64,000 bases of DNA from Physella acuta. Its lineage: Eukaryota; Mollusca; Gastropoda; Physidae. Under the pieces are notes generated by a model. The model was not told where the DNA came from and searched no databases. It saw only the letters and a program-made list of their open reading frames with translations. The stretch covers positions 434,001 through 498,000 of the forward strand of contig NW_026731571.1 of the NCBI RefSeq assembly GCF_028476545.1, written 5' to 3'. Position 1 is the stretch's first letter, and each line of letters starts with the position of its first letter. Shown one piece after another: positions 49,520-59,668 of the stretch. The position numbers and the translations under genes are program-made.

Positions 49520-50030
49520 GATTTTAGGAAAGTGATGTTCACGTGTTATATAAATGTGATGTTCAGTGTTATATAAATGTGATGATTGGTTATATGGTAT
49601 AGGCTACATGGTATATAAATGCTATGTTTACAACTTTCAACGTATGCGAGTGTGATGTTCACGAGTTATATAAATGTAATGTTTACGATTTATATAAATG
49701 TGATGTTCACGTGTTATATAAATGTGATGTTCACGTGTTATATAAATGTGATGTTTGCTTATATGGTATAGGCTACATGGTATATAAATGTGATGTTTGG
49801 TTATATGGTATAGGCTACATGGTATATAAATGTGATGTTTGCTTATATGGTATAGGCTACATGGTATATAAATGTGATGTTTGCTTATATGGTATAGGCT
49901 ATACATGGTATATAAATGCTATGTTTACAACTTTCAACGTATGCGAGTGCGATGTTCACGAGTTATATAAATGTGATGCTTACGTTTTATATAAATGTGA
50001 TGTTCAGGTGTTATATAAATGTGATAGCGT
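49520..50030. repeat. Compound tandem repeat, ~24- and ~42-bp units
   Basis: A 24-bp unit with ATAAATGTGATGTTCACG alternates with a longer unit holding TTATATGGTATAGGCTACAT. A ~290-bp block starting with CTATGTTTACAACTTTC is present at 49621 and again at 49918. Tyr/Ile/His-rich frames are artefacts. Confidence 0.92.
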
Positions 50031-50084
50031 ACTGGCTTAAACACATCAAAACACAAACACCAAACAACACACACAAACAGCAGT

Positions 50085-50905
50085 AAGGTTACGGTTAGGG
50101 CTAGAGTTACTGTCAGGGCTAGAGTTACGGTTAGGGCTAGAGTTACGGTTAGGGCTAGAGTTACGGTTAGGGCTAGAGTTACGGTTAGGGCTAGAGTTAC
50201 GGTTAGGGCTAGAGTTAGGGCTAGAGTTAGCGCTAGAGTTACGGTTAGGGCTAGAGTTACTGTCAGGGCTAGAGTTACGGTTAGGGCTAGAGTTAGGGCT
50301 AGAGTTAGCGCTAGAGTTACGGTTAGGGCTAGAGTTAGGGCTAGAGTTACGGTTAGGGCTAGAGTTAGGGCTAGAGTTACGGTTAGGGCTAGAGTTACGG
50401 TTAGGGCTAGAGTCACGGTTAGGGCTAAAGTTACGGTTAGGGCTAGAGTTAGGGCTAGAGTTACTGTCAGGGCTAGAGTTACGGTTAGGGCTAGAGTTAG
50501 GGCTAGAGTTAGCGCTAGAGTTACGGTTAGGGCTAGAGTTAGGGCTAGAGTTACGGTTAGGGCTAGAGTTACGGTTAGGGCTAGAGTCACGGTTAGGGCT
50601 AAAGTTACGGTTAGGGCTAGAGTTACGGTTAGGGCTAGAGTTACGGTTAGGGCTAGAGTTAGGGTTAGGGCTAGAGTTACGGTTAGGGCTAGAGTTACGG
50701 TTAGGGCTAGAGTTACGGTTAGGGCTAGAGTTAGGGCTAGAGTTACGGTTAGGGCTAGAGTTACGGTTAGGGCTAGAGTTACGGTTAGGGCTAGAGTTAG
50801 GGCTAGAGTTACGGTTAGGGCTAGAGTTACGGTTAGGGCTAGAGTTACGGTTAGGGCTAGAGTTACGGTTAGGGCTAGAGTTAGGGCTAGAGTTACGGTT
50901 AGAGT
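50085..50905. repeat. TTAGGG-containing minisatellite, 18/12-bp units, about 50 copies
   Basis: The 18-bp unit is TTACGGTTAGGGCTAGAG, three hexamers that all resemble the telomeric TTAGGG. The 12-bp form is TTAGGGCTAGAG. Rare variants TTACTGTCAGGG and TTAGCG recur together (near 50108, 50226-50260, 50460-50515), showing block duplication. Orientation is constant. Asn/Ser/Pro-rich frames on the minus strand are translated repeat. Confidence 0.97.
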
Positions 50906-51944
50906 TGAAGAAAGCCAATGTCTGACGTCATGCTTACACTTGCTCCCATGACGAGGTTTCGACTCAGTCGGTCACGCCCGCCCCCTTTGACCTTTGAACT
51001 GTTGTGGTCGCCGATTCCAATGAACTCGCGAAGAGGGTGTTTACTCCTTGGGAGCCGGGTCACGACTCCATCTAATTGCTGTCTTCACTGTTACCACTTT
51101 GAGGGCCATCTTGAAAGACCTTTGAAGAAAACATGACGTCATGATGTTTTGATGAACTCGCCTTGTGTGCTGAGATTAGTATGCCGCCCACACCCCACCT
51201 CCCCACACCCCACCTCTCAGCCTTCTGTCCCGCCCTGGTTACGGTCTAGCTGAGGGGTGCCGTCAGGGATCCGCCAAACTCCGTCACAAAGAGTGGAGCC
51301 GCCACGCGAGGACAGACAGAGGTCACCCAAGGTCACGAGTGGGCCCTCTAATGAAGCGGCTTGGGGCGCGACTAGAATTGCCCCATCTTGAAGCCGGGGA
51401 TGTGGCGGGCGCCCCCCATTCACCCCTACACCAAACAAACTCATCCAAGGCGACCTTGTTTGCTTCTCCGCGGTGACCTCATTCGACTTCACCTCGCGAT
51501 GAACAATCGAGGTGCCAAGTCGCGAGAGGCGATCATCAGCTTCAGCCTTGTTGGCCCTCTCGCAGCGCCGAGTTACTGCCCCTTACAATAACCCCTGCCT
51601 ACAACAAGAAATCAGATTAAGATGGGGGGAGGGGAGATAATCCAAGATGGGAGTGTGATCACGATTGGTGGTTGAAATCTGAGCTGAGCTTGGTCGAGTT
51701 GAAATTTGAGCCGGGGGTAAATGATGTGCTATCACGTGATGAAGTAGAGATCGGACTTTTTTCTTTCTTGAAGCGCACAACAGAAGTACATTAACTTAAC
51801 AATCGGCTCCAAAATAGGAAGAAATGCCAGATTTTCTTTTAATAATAGGATGAGGGGGGGGGGGGATAGAGATCTGGAGAACATAAGTGATAATGATATG
51901 AAAAACTTGAGCCACAACAAGGTCAAGCTATGTGTATGTTACAT
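50906..51944. other. Single-copy spacer
   Basis: GC-rich unique sequence to about 51600, then mixed, with a G-run at about 51855-51864. Short frames on both strands overlap and carry no recognisable domain. Confidence 0.4.
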
Positions 51945-52050
51945 TGAAGCTGCTGTTGTTGCTGTTGTTGTCGCTGTTGTTGTTGCTGTTTTTGTTGCTG
52001 TTGTTGTTGCTGTTGCTGTTGTTGTTGCTGTTGTTGTCGCTGTTGTATTA
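51945..52050. repeat. GTT/GCT trinucleotide microsatellite
   Basis: Imperfect GCTGTTGTTGTT repeats. The Val/Ala-rich frame is simple sequence. Confidence 0.95.
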
Positions 52051-52439
52051 TATTGTGTGGTCACATAGACCACTTAGCAAAATGTGGTTGTTGAAATATT
52101 GACCAGAAGACAACAGTGTTGTTAGGTGGTGTACAACTAGGTGTTGGGTGGTGGGGCAGTGGGTGGGGGGGAGCAGTGCGGGGCAGTGGCGGTGTACAAC
52201 TAGGTATTTGGTAGTGGGGCAGTGGTTTGCTAAGTTCTCTCTCGGCGGCATAATGTGCCTTCTACGTTGGCAATAATACAACAATATTTCTGCTACCTGT
52301 GTTTGTTATTTCTATTGAGTGTTACCTATATGTGTTATTTCTATTGTTACCTCTATTTGTTATAACTTTAAATTACATTGTTTAGCTTGTCAAACAAAAC
52401 GACGGGAAATAACATCAAAATTTTTATATTCTGACTGAA
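52051..52439. other. Spacer with partial duplication
   Basis: ACAACTAGGT followed by a GGTGGGGCAGTGG-like segment occurs at about 52131 and 52197. The rest is AT-rich with a TGTTATTTCTATTG-type duplication near 52300-52350. Confidence 0.5.
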
Positions 52440-52500
52440 ATTTTAATGATATATTTTTGTATCTCTATTTGGCCCGGCCGCCCGGTTGGGTACCAGCTAG
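52440..52500 (+). mobile_element. Possible Helitron 3' end
   Basis: An AT-rich stretch is followed by GGCCCGGCCGCCCGG, GGGTACC and the terminal tetranucleotide CTAG (52497-52500), with T next. Helitrons typically end in a GC hairpin about 10 nt before CTRR. The stem here is short (CCGG/CCGG), so this is tentative. No matching 5' end was found upstream. Confidence 0.35.
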
Positions 52501-52834
52501 TCGTGTACAGGACAGACGACAGCCATTTATAATTCTAACAAGAGATGGTTGGTGTCAAATGGTGTCGTACAATTCACAAATGGTGTCATTCAACTTGCAA
52601 TTGGTGTCAGGGCTCATTCATAAATGACCAGCCACATGTGTGTTTAAAAAATGTCACTCAATATTTTAGACCTGCTAACGTCTAGCATCGACTCAACAAC
52701 AGCGTGTGGCCCTTATGGCTCATTCGGTTCTGTAAACAAAAAGATGGCCCGTGGGGTGTAGAGTCGATTTATTACTGGTATTGATTGTAAAACGGTATGG
52801 GGCTCGGATTAATTATTACATTCATACCATCCCC
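52501..52834. other. Short spacer with decayed TGGTGTCA repeat
   Basis: AATGGTGTC-type words recur four times at 52548-52620. Otherwise unique, no gene. Confidence 0.5.
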
Positions 52835-53378
52835 CACCCACTAGACATTCTTACAAGCCCCCCACCCAGGCTGTCTGCCATTCATAAGCCCCCCCACCCC
52901 CGGGCTGTCTGCCATTCATAAGCCCCACCCCCACCCCCGGTCTGTCTGCCATTCATAAGCCCCCCCCCCCTACCCCCGGGCTGTCTGTCATTCATAAGCC
53001 CCCCCCACCCCGGGCTTTCTGCCATTCATAAGCCCCCCCCCCCCACCCCCGGGCTGTCTGCCATTCATAAGCCCCCCACCCTACCCCCGGGCTGTCTGCC
53101 ATTCATAAGCCCCCCCCCACCCCGGGCTTTCTGCCATTCATAAGCCCCCCCCCACCCCCGGGCTGTCTGCCATTCATAAGCCCCCCCCCCCACCCCCGGG
53201 CTGTCTGCCATTCATAAGCCCCCCACCCTACCCCCGGACTGTCTGCCATTCATAAGCCCCCCACCCCACCCCCGGGCTGTCTGCCATTCATAAGCCCCCA
53301 CCCCCGGGCTGTCTGCCATTCTTAAGCCCCCCCCCCCCCCACCCCCACCCCAGGGCTATCTGCCTTTTATAAGCCACC
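52835..53378. repeat. Minisatellite, 36-41-bp C-rich unit, about 14 copies
   Basis: The core is GGGCTGTCTGCCATTCATAA, followed by GC and a C-run of varying length. Length variation sits almost entirely in the C-run, as expected from slippage. Confidence 0.95.
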
Positions 53379-53620
53379 CTAGTATTTACCTTCAAGAATA
53401 ATTCATAATATATCCCTCCATACCGGGTACTTAGACTTCCTGGGGATGCACTTAAATTTTCCGGGGGGGGGGGGGGGGGAGTGGCGGACACTGGTTCAAG
53501 TATTTTTATATATAGTATATTTCCTCTGGGTCGTCGGGGGGAGGGAAGGGAGGGGGGGAGGGGGGGCGGTGGACGAGCTCTTAAGGCCTCCCGGAGAGAT
53601 ATCTGGAAAAAAAAACTCTG
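53379..53620. other. Short spacer with G tracts
   Basis: G-runs at about 53463-53479 and 53536-53570. No gene is recognised. Confidence 0.5.
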
Positions 53621-53696
53621 CCTTCACATTTTTATAAAACCCTTCACATTTTAATATAACCCTTTACATTTGTAAATAACATTTCACATTTGTATA
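53621..53696. repeat. 20-bp AT-rich tandem repeat, left part
   Basis: About four units of CCTTCACATTTTTATATAAC, diverging to the right. The array continues at 60363-60431 beyond the LTR element that splits it. Confidence 0.9.
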
Positions 53697-54390
53697 TGTA
53701 ACTAGGGGAAGTTACCAGAGACATAAGAACGCAGTACAGCGCTGTCAACTTTGACACGACTGATGCAATAACGCAGGTGTTGGCTGATAACGATCAGAAA
53801 GCCAAGGCGTAGTATCTTGGGAAGCGATACGATAAGAACGCAATACGGTCTGTCAACTTTGATGTGACAGGATGCAGATGGCTTATTAAATCGGACTGTA
53901 CGACAGAAGCGGCGTAATTAACATTCTGATGCAACGATTAGAATCGATTACGATTACGATTATGATAGAACCGAATACGATTACGAATACGAAGGGGATA
54001 TATAGGAAGGCGACGGCTGAGCTCGCGGTGTGGCTCTCTCTCTCGATCAGTCAGTCAGTGTGGCAGTATCAAGTTGGTTATTGAACGGGTTAGCCGTATT
54101 GTGTTAAGAAGGACGATAGACATGTGCATTCAGTTATGTGAAGACTAGTGAGGACTGTTGGGGGTCAGTTGATTCAGACTATTATTGTGAAGCATTCCTT
54201 TTGATTCATTATATTATTGTGAAGCATTTCTTTGATTCATGTAATAAAAGGATCAATAGCGAACCTGCATCTTCGAGTATCTATACTGTGGTCGATGTTG
54301 TGTAGAATGAGTGGTTAGACTCGGTAACATTTGGCGTTGTCGAGCAGAACTCGTTAACATTTGGCACTACAGGCAAATAGTCTCGTTACA
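53697..54390 (+). repeat. Left LTR
   Basis: A 694-bp LTR with TGTAACTAGGGG at the start and GTCTCGTTACA at the end. A TATA-like ATATATA lies at 53998-54004 and an AATAAA poly(A) signal at 54243-54248, giving a plausible U3-R-U5 layout. Its last ~70 bp contain two copies of an ACATTTGGC motif that also occurs at the primer-binding site. Confidence 0.97.
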
Positions 54391-54580
54391 TTTGGCGCTG
54401 CGGACAGGATGAATTCAACGAGACTTGCCGCTTGAGGCACCCATAGTCAACCTTGTTCATAACTGTGTTTCGTGTGTGTGTGAATTCGGACATTCAGGAA
54501 CAGTGAAAATTGAGGAACGAGGAAAATTTTTCATACACACACGGTAAGAAAAAACTCTTTTTTTTTACTCAAGGAATAAA
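54391..54580 (+). other. LTR element leader with primer-binding site
   Basis: TGGCGCTGCGGACAGG at about 54393-54408 has the TGG expected to pair with the CCA end of a tRNA primer. Which tRNA is used was not determined. The remainder is untranslated leader before gag. Confidence 0.8.
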
Positions 54581-55453
54581 ATGTCTACTCTGGACGAGAA
54601 GCAGACCCATATTGTGGTCCTGCCCAGAGAGTCCCACATTAACAAATTTTACGGGGACGGTGATCCAGCTTTAACCAACAGGTTCAGTGAAGAGGTCAAA
54701 GCGGCCTGGGCCTCGAGACACATGTCACCAGAGGAAAGATTAAGACTGCTGATGGGCAGTATAGGAGAGACGGTTAGGGCAGAGGTCAAATGCCACGATA
54801 AAACCATCCAATCAGATCCAGATAAGGTGCTGGATCTAATTATGGAGACCTTTGGGGAGAGACGGTCGGGATCGCAACTGCTATCGGGGTTCGTAGGCAT
54901 AAAGCAGAGAATGGCGGAGAGTGTGATGGAGTATTCACACCGAATGAACAGGGCCTTTGATTCGGTAAAGGGCAAAACACCTGACATTGATGTACGCCTA
55001 CTGAGGGACCATTTCATCGAGGGGCTAGCAACCCCGATCTTAAGGAGAGAGTTAAAAGAGGAGGTCCACAAAGACCCGCAGTTGACCTTCCTTCAGGTCA
55101 GGAACTCAGCGATCCGCAGGTCCGAGGATGAGGACCAATCGAACTGTTCGGTGGACAAAGTCTCTGTGCCGGAACATAAACAATCCCCACCCACAGGGAC
55201 CGGCACGGTGGAAACCATGATGGCTCAACTGTTGGCCCACCTGGATAAGGTTGACCAACGATTGGAGAGGTTAGAAAGCAGGTCAACAGCTGAGAATCAG
55301 GAAAAGAACGGGACAAAACAGAGACAGGTTGGACGGCCGCGACCCGCCGGTCCATCGCTCCGGTGGACGGCTGACGGTCGACCAATTTGCTTGTCCTGTT
55401 CACAACCCGGACATATGGCACGGTACTGTCAGGGAAACGGTCGTCCTCTGTAA
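54581..55453 (+). CDS. gag: LTR element Gag (capsid and nucleocapsid)
   Basis: A 290-residue Gag. Residues about 25-190 have the helical, charged character of Ty3-type capsid (retrotransposon gag domain), with segments such as FSEEVKAAW, VMEYSHRMNRAF and LRDHFIEGL. A Gln/Glu-rich stretch around 215-245 may be coiled. The C-terminus carries one CCHC zinc knuckle, C-x2-C-x4-H-x4-C, with C270, C273, H278 and C283, which would bind the element's RNA. Gag would assemble into cytoplasmic particles. The frame overlaps pol by 67 bp, with pol in the -1 frame, the arrangement used by elements that make Gag-Pol by programmed frameshifting. Confidence 0.92.
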   Translation: MSTLDEKQTHIVVLPRESHINKFYGDGDPALTNRFSEEVKAAWASRHMSPEERLRLLMGSIGETVRAEVKCHDKTIQSDPDKVLDLIMETFGERRSGSQLLSGFVGIKQRMAESVMEYSHRMNRAFDSVKGKTPDIDVRLLRDHFIEGLATPILRRELKEEVHKDPQLTFLQVRNSAIRRSEDEDQSNCSVDKVSVPEHKQSPPTGTGTVETMMAQLLAHLDKVDQRLERLESRSTAENQEKNGTKQRQVGRPRPAGPSLRWTADGRPICLSCSQPGHMARYCQGNGRPL

Positions 55454-58400
55454 GGCAGGGCCAGGCTACAGAGGGGCGAGGTTATGGCCCAAGAAACAAA
55501 ATGATGGGAGTCTGTCCCGAAATGGTGATTACGATTGGGGACATCGCGGTGAAGGCAATTGTGGATACAGGCTCCCAGGTGACGACAATTACGGAAATTT
55601 TTTACACCAAATGGATGAAAGGAAAAGACCATAGGTTGAGGTCTGACACATGCATGCGCCTGACGGCAGCTAATGGACTAACCATTCCATACTGTGGTTA
55701 TTTTCTGGCGGATGTCGTGGTGGCGGGACATAGGTTGAAGCAGGTTGGGGTGTTCGTTACGAAACACAACCTAGAGACAAATGTGTCAAATATACCTTGC
55801 CTGTTGGGCATGAATATTCTTGGCCAGTTGCCAGAATTTCTTACAAATATTGTCGGATCGACCACACCAGGTCGGGGATCCAAGTTGGCCAGGTTTGCCA
55901 AGACCAGAGGAAGGATATCAGTCCCGGCAAACACGGTCAAGGCAATCACATTACAAATTGGTGATAGAAGCGTGAATGGTGATGTGATGATAGAACCATG
56001 TGGCGCCGCACTGAGGGCAGGCGTCGTGTTACTGCGGACATACACATCAGCGGAAAATGGACTAGTTCAAGGATTAGTGGCAAATGTTTTGGATGAGGAA
56101 ATTTTTATACCGCCTAATACTCTGGTAGGAGTACCACAGAACGTCGAGGTACTAAGGTCGGCACAGTGCATTGAACTGAGCAATACCAGCAGTAATGAAG
56201 TAACAATTAGGTCGGTCAATGTGACGGCCGAGGTGAAGGAAGAGGATGGCCGATCATATACATTCCCGGAAACTGAGGACCCAAAACTAAATGAATTGCT
56301 GAATAAGTACAGGGATATATTTGCCTCGTACGAGGGTGATTTGGGTTACACGGAAGTAATAAAACACCAGATACCCTTACTACAGGACAGGCCTGTGGCG
56401 CAACCTTATCGAAGATTACCACCAAGTCACTACTCGGCGGTGAAAGCACACCTGAACGATCTACTAAAAAAGGGAATTATTACAACCAGCACTAGCCCGT
56501 ATGCGGCACCGATAGTAGTGGTAAAAAAGAAGTCAGGGGAGATAAGACTGTGTTGTGATTACCGGAAATTGAACAATATCACAAGAAGGGATGCATTCCC
56601 CTTGCCTCGTATTGATGAATGTCTTGATGCGTTGGGGGGAGCAAGATTTTTTTCTACCTTGGATTTGGCTAGCGGCTACCACCAAGTGGCCATGCACCCC
56701 AACGATCAACATAAGACTGCATTTATTTCTCCACTGGGACTGTACGAGTGGACCCGTATGCCGTTTGGTCTAACTAATGCGCCTGCTACATTCCAGCGAG
56801 TAATGCAGAGTGCTATGAGTGACTTTCTATTTCAAATAATGTTGGTGTACTTGGATGATATACTAGTTTACTCAAAAACTTGGGAGGACCATCTAGAAAG
56901 ATTAGAACAAGTGTTTCTCCGTCTTAGGGAGATAGGAGTAAAGCTGAACCCAGACAAATGCGGCTTCGGTCTGAAATCGGTACGTTTTTTGGGTTATGTG
57001 ATTTCGTCGGATGGCATCGCCACTGACCCAGATAAAATTGCAGCTGTTAAAGAATGGAAACAGCCAACAACTACGGTAGAGGTCAGATCATTCTTGGGCT
57101 TTGCTTCCTATAGAAAATTTGTACCTGGTTTTGCAAAAATTGCCGCACCGTTGCATGACTTGGTAAACAAAATGACAAAGAAACACAGTAAGGAGAAAAA
57201 GAAAGGCAAAACACAACTGATAGGTGAATTATGGACTGATGAATGCCTGAACTCGTTTAAGCTCTTGAAAAAGGCTTTGACAGAGACGCCGATATTAGGA
57301 TACGCGGACTTTGACAAACCATTTCGGCTAGAAATTGACGCCAGCTCTAAAGGTCTGGGAGCTGTGCTATCACAACAACAAGAGCAAGGTTTCAGGGTTA
57401 TTGCGTATGCCAGTCGAGCTCTGAAGGAATCAGAGAAGAACATGACAAATTACAGCGCCATGAAACTAGAACTTTTGACATTAAAATGGGCTGTGACTGA
57501 AAAATTCAGGGACTATCTATTAGGTGCTAAATGTGTGGTATACACTGATAATAACCCCTTGAGTCACCTAAAGACAGCAAAGTTGGGATCCATCGAACAG
57601 CGATGGGCAGCAGAATTGGCACTCTTTGACCTGGAGATAAAATATCGCCCGGGGCGGTCCAATGGCAATGCGGACGCTTTATCAAGGAATCCGTACGAGA
57701 GACCGGGCGATGAGGAAGAAACGCTGACAGGAATATGTGGGGTCAGAGCGTCAACAGATATCCCTCACGGGGTGCAAGTGATGCAAAACGGACAGACCGG
57801 GGTGGAGCACATATCCACAGAGCCCGGACATATGGACATTAGTGATTTTAATTGCCTTAATAATAAAGAGATAAGAGATGCCCAGAGAACGGATAGTGGC
57901 TTACAGCCGCTGTTGAAACACGTCCAGGAACAAAAATTCCCAGGAAGAAGGGAAAGAGAACAATTTGGTCGAGAAACAAAGAAAATACTGAGTCAGTGGG
58001 ACCGTCTCAGTATAAAGGATGGTGTTCTCATGCGGAGAATTCATGACCAAATTGATGGGACAATACACCAGGTGGTGGTGCCTGGACAATTACGAGAAGA
58101 AGTGCTAAGGTTGGCACATGACAGGGCAGGACACCAGGGTCAGGACAGGACGCACAAAATATTACGACGGAGGTGTTACTGGCCCAATATGGAAATGGAG
58201 GTCAAACGCCATTGTGAGGCTTGTGTGAGGTGTCAGCATGCGAAAATGCCAGTTGTCAAAATGAGACAGCCATCAGGACACCTACTAGCGACAAAACCAC
58301 TAGAGATTGTGGCTATGGACTTTACGTCGTTGGAGCAATCATCGGTAATGACTGATGTATTCACCAAATGGACTGTGGCGGTGCCCACACGAGATCAGAC

Positions 58401-59394
58401 TGCCAAAACAGTGGCAAAGGTCTTAATAGAACATTGGTTCATCAAATATGGCATACCAAGACAATTACACTCTGACCAAGGAAGGGCCTTTGAGTCAGAA
58501 GTAATTAACCAACTGTGCAGCCACTACGGGATCAACAAATCTAGAACAACCACATTTAATCCGAAAGGAAACGGACAGTGCGAGCGGTTCAACCGCAGCA
58601 TGCATGATTTGCTGCGTACTCTAGAACCTGAACAGAAAAAACGTTGGCCTGATTTTCTCCCAGAGTTGGTATATCTATACAACTGCACCCCCCATGCCAC
58701 AACCGGCTTTTCGCCACACATGTTGCTGTTCGGACGGGAGGCTCGACTCCCTCTTGACTTGTTCCTAGGAAAAAAGGAGAGTATGACTGGCTCATACACT
58801 GCACTGGAATATGTGAATGAACATATGAGACGAATTAGAGAAATGTACAGGGTAGTACAGGAAAGACTAGAACATGAAGCACGGCGAAGGGAACCGCCGG
58901 TACAGACAAAGGACCCGCCACTCAAACTGAACGACAGGGTATTACTGCGTAGCCACCCGTTAGGCAGAAACAAAATCCACGACCTCTGGGGACAGGAGAT
59001 ATGGCAAGTCGTGGAGATGCCTAAAGTAGCAGGTGGCCCCTTTAAGATAAGACCCATCGATCACACCAAACCGGATCGGTGGGCGAATATTGCTCAATTA
59101 AAGAAATATTGTCATAGTCAAGAAGAGCAGTTACACACAAGGAAACCCAAGACAATTAGGGAACCGGAAACTATAACGGAAATTCACATACCCATCCCGG
59201 AACCATGTCACCATCAACAGAACAACAGCGATACACAAGTGGAGGATAACGGCAACGAAGAGGATCCCGTTCCTCCCAGAAGCAGAGAGACAGTAGACCA
59301 TCAGATAAGTGGTCCGCGGAGAAGTTTGAGAAACAGAAAGAATACGAAATTTTTGTCAGCAACCATCAATTCTTTCATGGTCGCGCTGGTATGA
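55387..59394 (+). CDS. pol: LTR element Pol (protease, RT, RNase H, integrase)
   Basis: A 1335-residue frame. The aspartic protease has D60-T-G-S. Reverse transcriptase spans about 330-510, with FSTLDLASGYHQ near 422 and the catalytic YLDD at 488-491. RNase H spans about 645-770, with EIDASSKG near 649 and YTDNNPL near 719. Integrase has a zinc-binding H911/H916/C946/C949 set and a DDE core of D978, D1030 and E1066, the last pair spaced D35E. A GPF-type module follows near 1216. No chromodomain is evident. The first methionine is nominal, because Pol is probably made as a Gag-Pol fusion rather than from its own start. The C-terminal ~90 residues are acidic and unrecognised. Confidence 0.95.
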   Translation: MLVLFTTRTYGTVLSGKRSSSVRQGQATEGRGYGPRNKMMGVCPEMVITIGDIAVKAIVDTGSQVTTITEIFYTKWMKGKDHRLRSDTCMRLTAANGLTIPYCGYFLADVVVAGHRLKQVGVFVTKHNLETNVSNIPCLLGMNILGQLPEFLTNIVGSTTPGRGSKLARFAKTRGRISVPANTVKAITLQIGDRSVNGDVMIEPCGAALRAGVVLLRTYTSAENGLVQGLVANVLDEEIFIPPNTLVGVPQNVEVLRSAQCIELSNTSSNEVTIRSVNVTAEVKEEDGRSYTFPETEDPKLNELLNKYRDIFASYEGDLGYTEVIKHQIPLLQDRPVAQPYRRLPPSHYSAVKAHLNDLLKKGIITTSTSPYAAPIVVVKKKSGEIRLCCDYRKLNNITRRDAFPLPRIDECLDALGGARFFSTLDLASGYHQVAMHPNDQHKTAFISPLGLYEWTRMPFGLTNAPATFQRVMQSAMSDFLFQIMLVYLDDILVYSKTWEDHLERLEQVFLRLREIGVKLNPDKCGFGLKSVRFLGYVISSDGIATDPDKIAAVKEWKQPTTTVEVRSFLGFASYRKFVPGFAKIAAPLHDLVNKMTKKHSKEKKKGKTQLIGELWTDECLNSFKLLKKALTETPILGYADFDKPFRLEIDASSKGLGAVLSQQQEQGFRVIAYASRALKESEKNMTNYSAMKLELLTLKWAVTEKFRDYLLGAKCVVYTDNNPLSHLKTAKLGSIEQRWAAELALFDLEIKYRPGRSNGNADALSRNPYERPGDEEETLTGICGVRASTDIPHGVQVMQNGQTGVEHISTEPGHMDISDFNCLNNKEIRDAQRTDSGLQPLLKHVQEQKFPGRREREQFGRETKKILSQWDRLSIKDGVLMRRIHDQIDGTIHQVVVPGQLREEVLRLAHDRAGHQGQDRTHKILRRRCYWPNMEMEVKRHCEACVRCQHAKMPVVKMRQPSGHLLATKPLEIVAMDFTSLEQSSVMTDVFTKWTVAVPTRDQTAKTVAKVLIEHWFIKYGIPRQLHSDQGRAFESEVINQLCSHYGINKSRTTTFNPKGNGQCERFNRSMHDLLRTLEPEQKKRWPDFLPELVYLYNCTPHATTGFSPHMLLFGREARLPLDLFLGKKESMTGSYTALEYVNEHMRRIREMYRVVQERLEHEARRREPPVQTKDPPLKLNDRVLLRSHPLGRNKIHDLWGQEIWQVVEMPKVAGGPFKIRPIDHTKPDRWANIAQLKKYCHSQEEQLHTRKPKTIREPETITEIHIPIPEPCHHQQNNSDTQVEDNGNEEDPVPPRSRETVDHQISGPRRSLRNRKNTKFLSATINSFMVALV

Positions 59395-59668
59395 GAACAG
59401 ACTGTAAAAAAAGTCATAAAAGTGAACTGGTGAAGGCACCAAACGAAAAAGGTGGATGTGAATTCTAGAACTGTTTTGTGTCTGAGGAAGATGATGTAGA
59501 CACATTTGATATGTGAAATAGGGATAACTGTCAATCTTATACGAATGTGACGACATTGACAGTGAGTGGAACAATAAATTTTTTTACGGTGGTGCGATTG
59601 ACTTTGAAGGACTGCACCTGCCAAGCGTTGTTTGTGGTTGATAACACACAAAAAAAGGCAGGGGTGGA
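59395..59668 (+). other. LTR element 3' untranslated region with polypurine tract
   Basis: Non-coding sequence with no env-like frame. The purine-rich AAAAAAAGGCAGGGGTGGA immediately before the right LTR (about 59650-59668) is the expected plus-strand primer. Confidence 0.85.

Noticed and set aside
50046-50918. Asn-Ser-Pro and Thr-Leu-Ala repeat frames on the minus strand
   Set aside because: Two antisense frames of the TTAGGG-like array; no unique sequence or domain.
54649-55421. Long minus-strand frames opposite gag
   Set aside because: They are antisense shadows of gag, whose capsid-like region and zinc knuckle are clear.
59395-59668. Possible env gene in the LTR element
   Set aside because: Only 274 bp lie between pol and the right LTR, too short for an envelope gene, and no such frame is visible.
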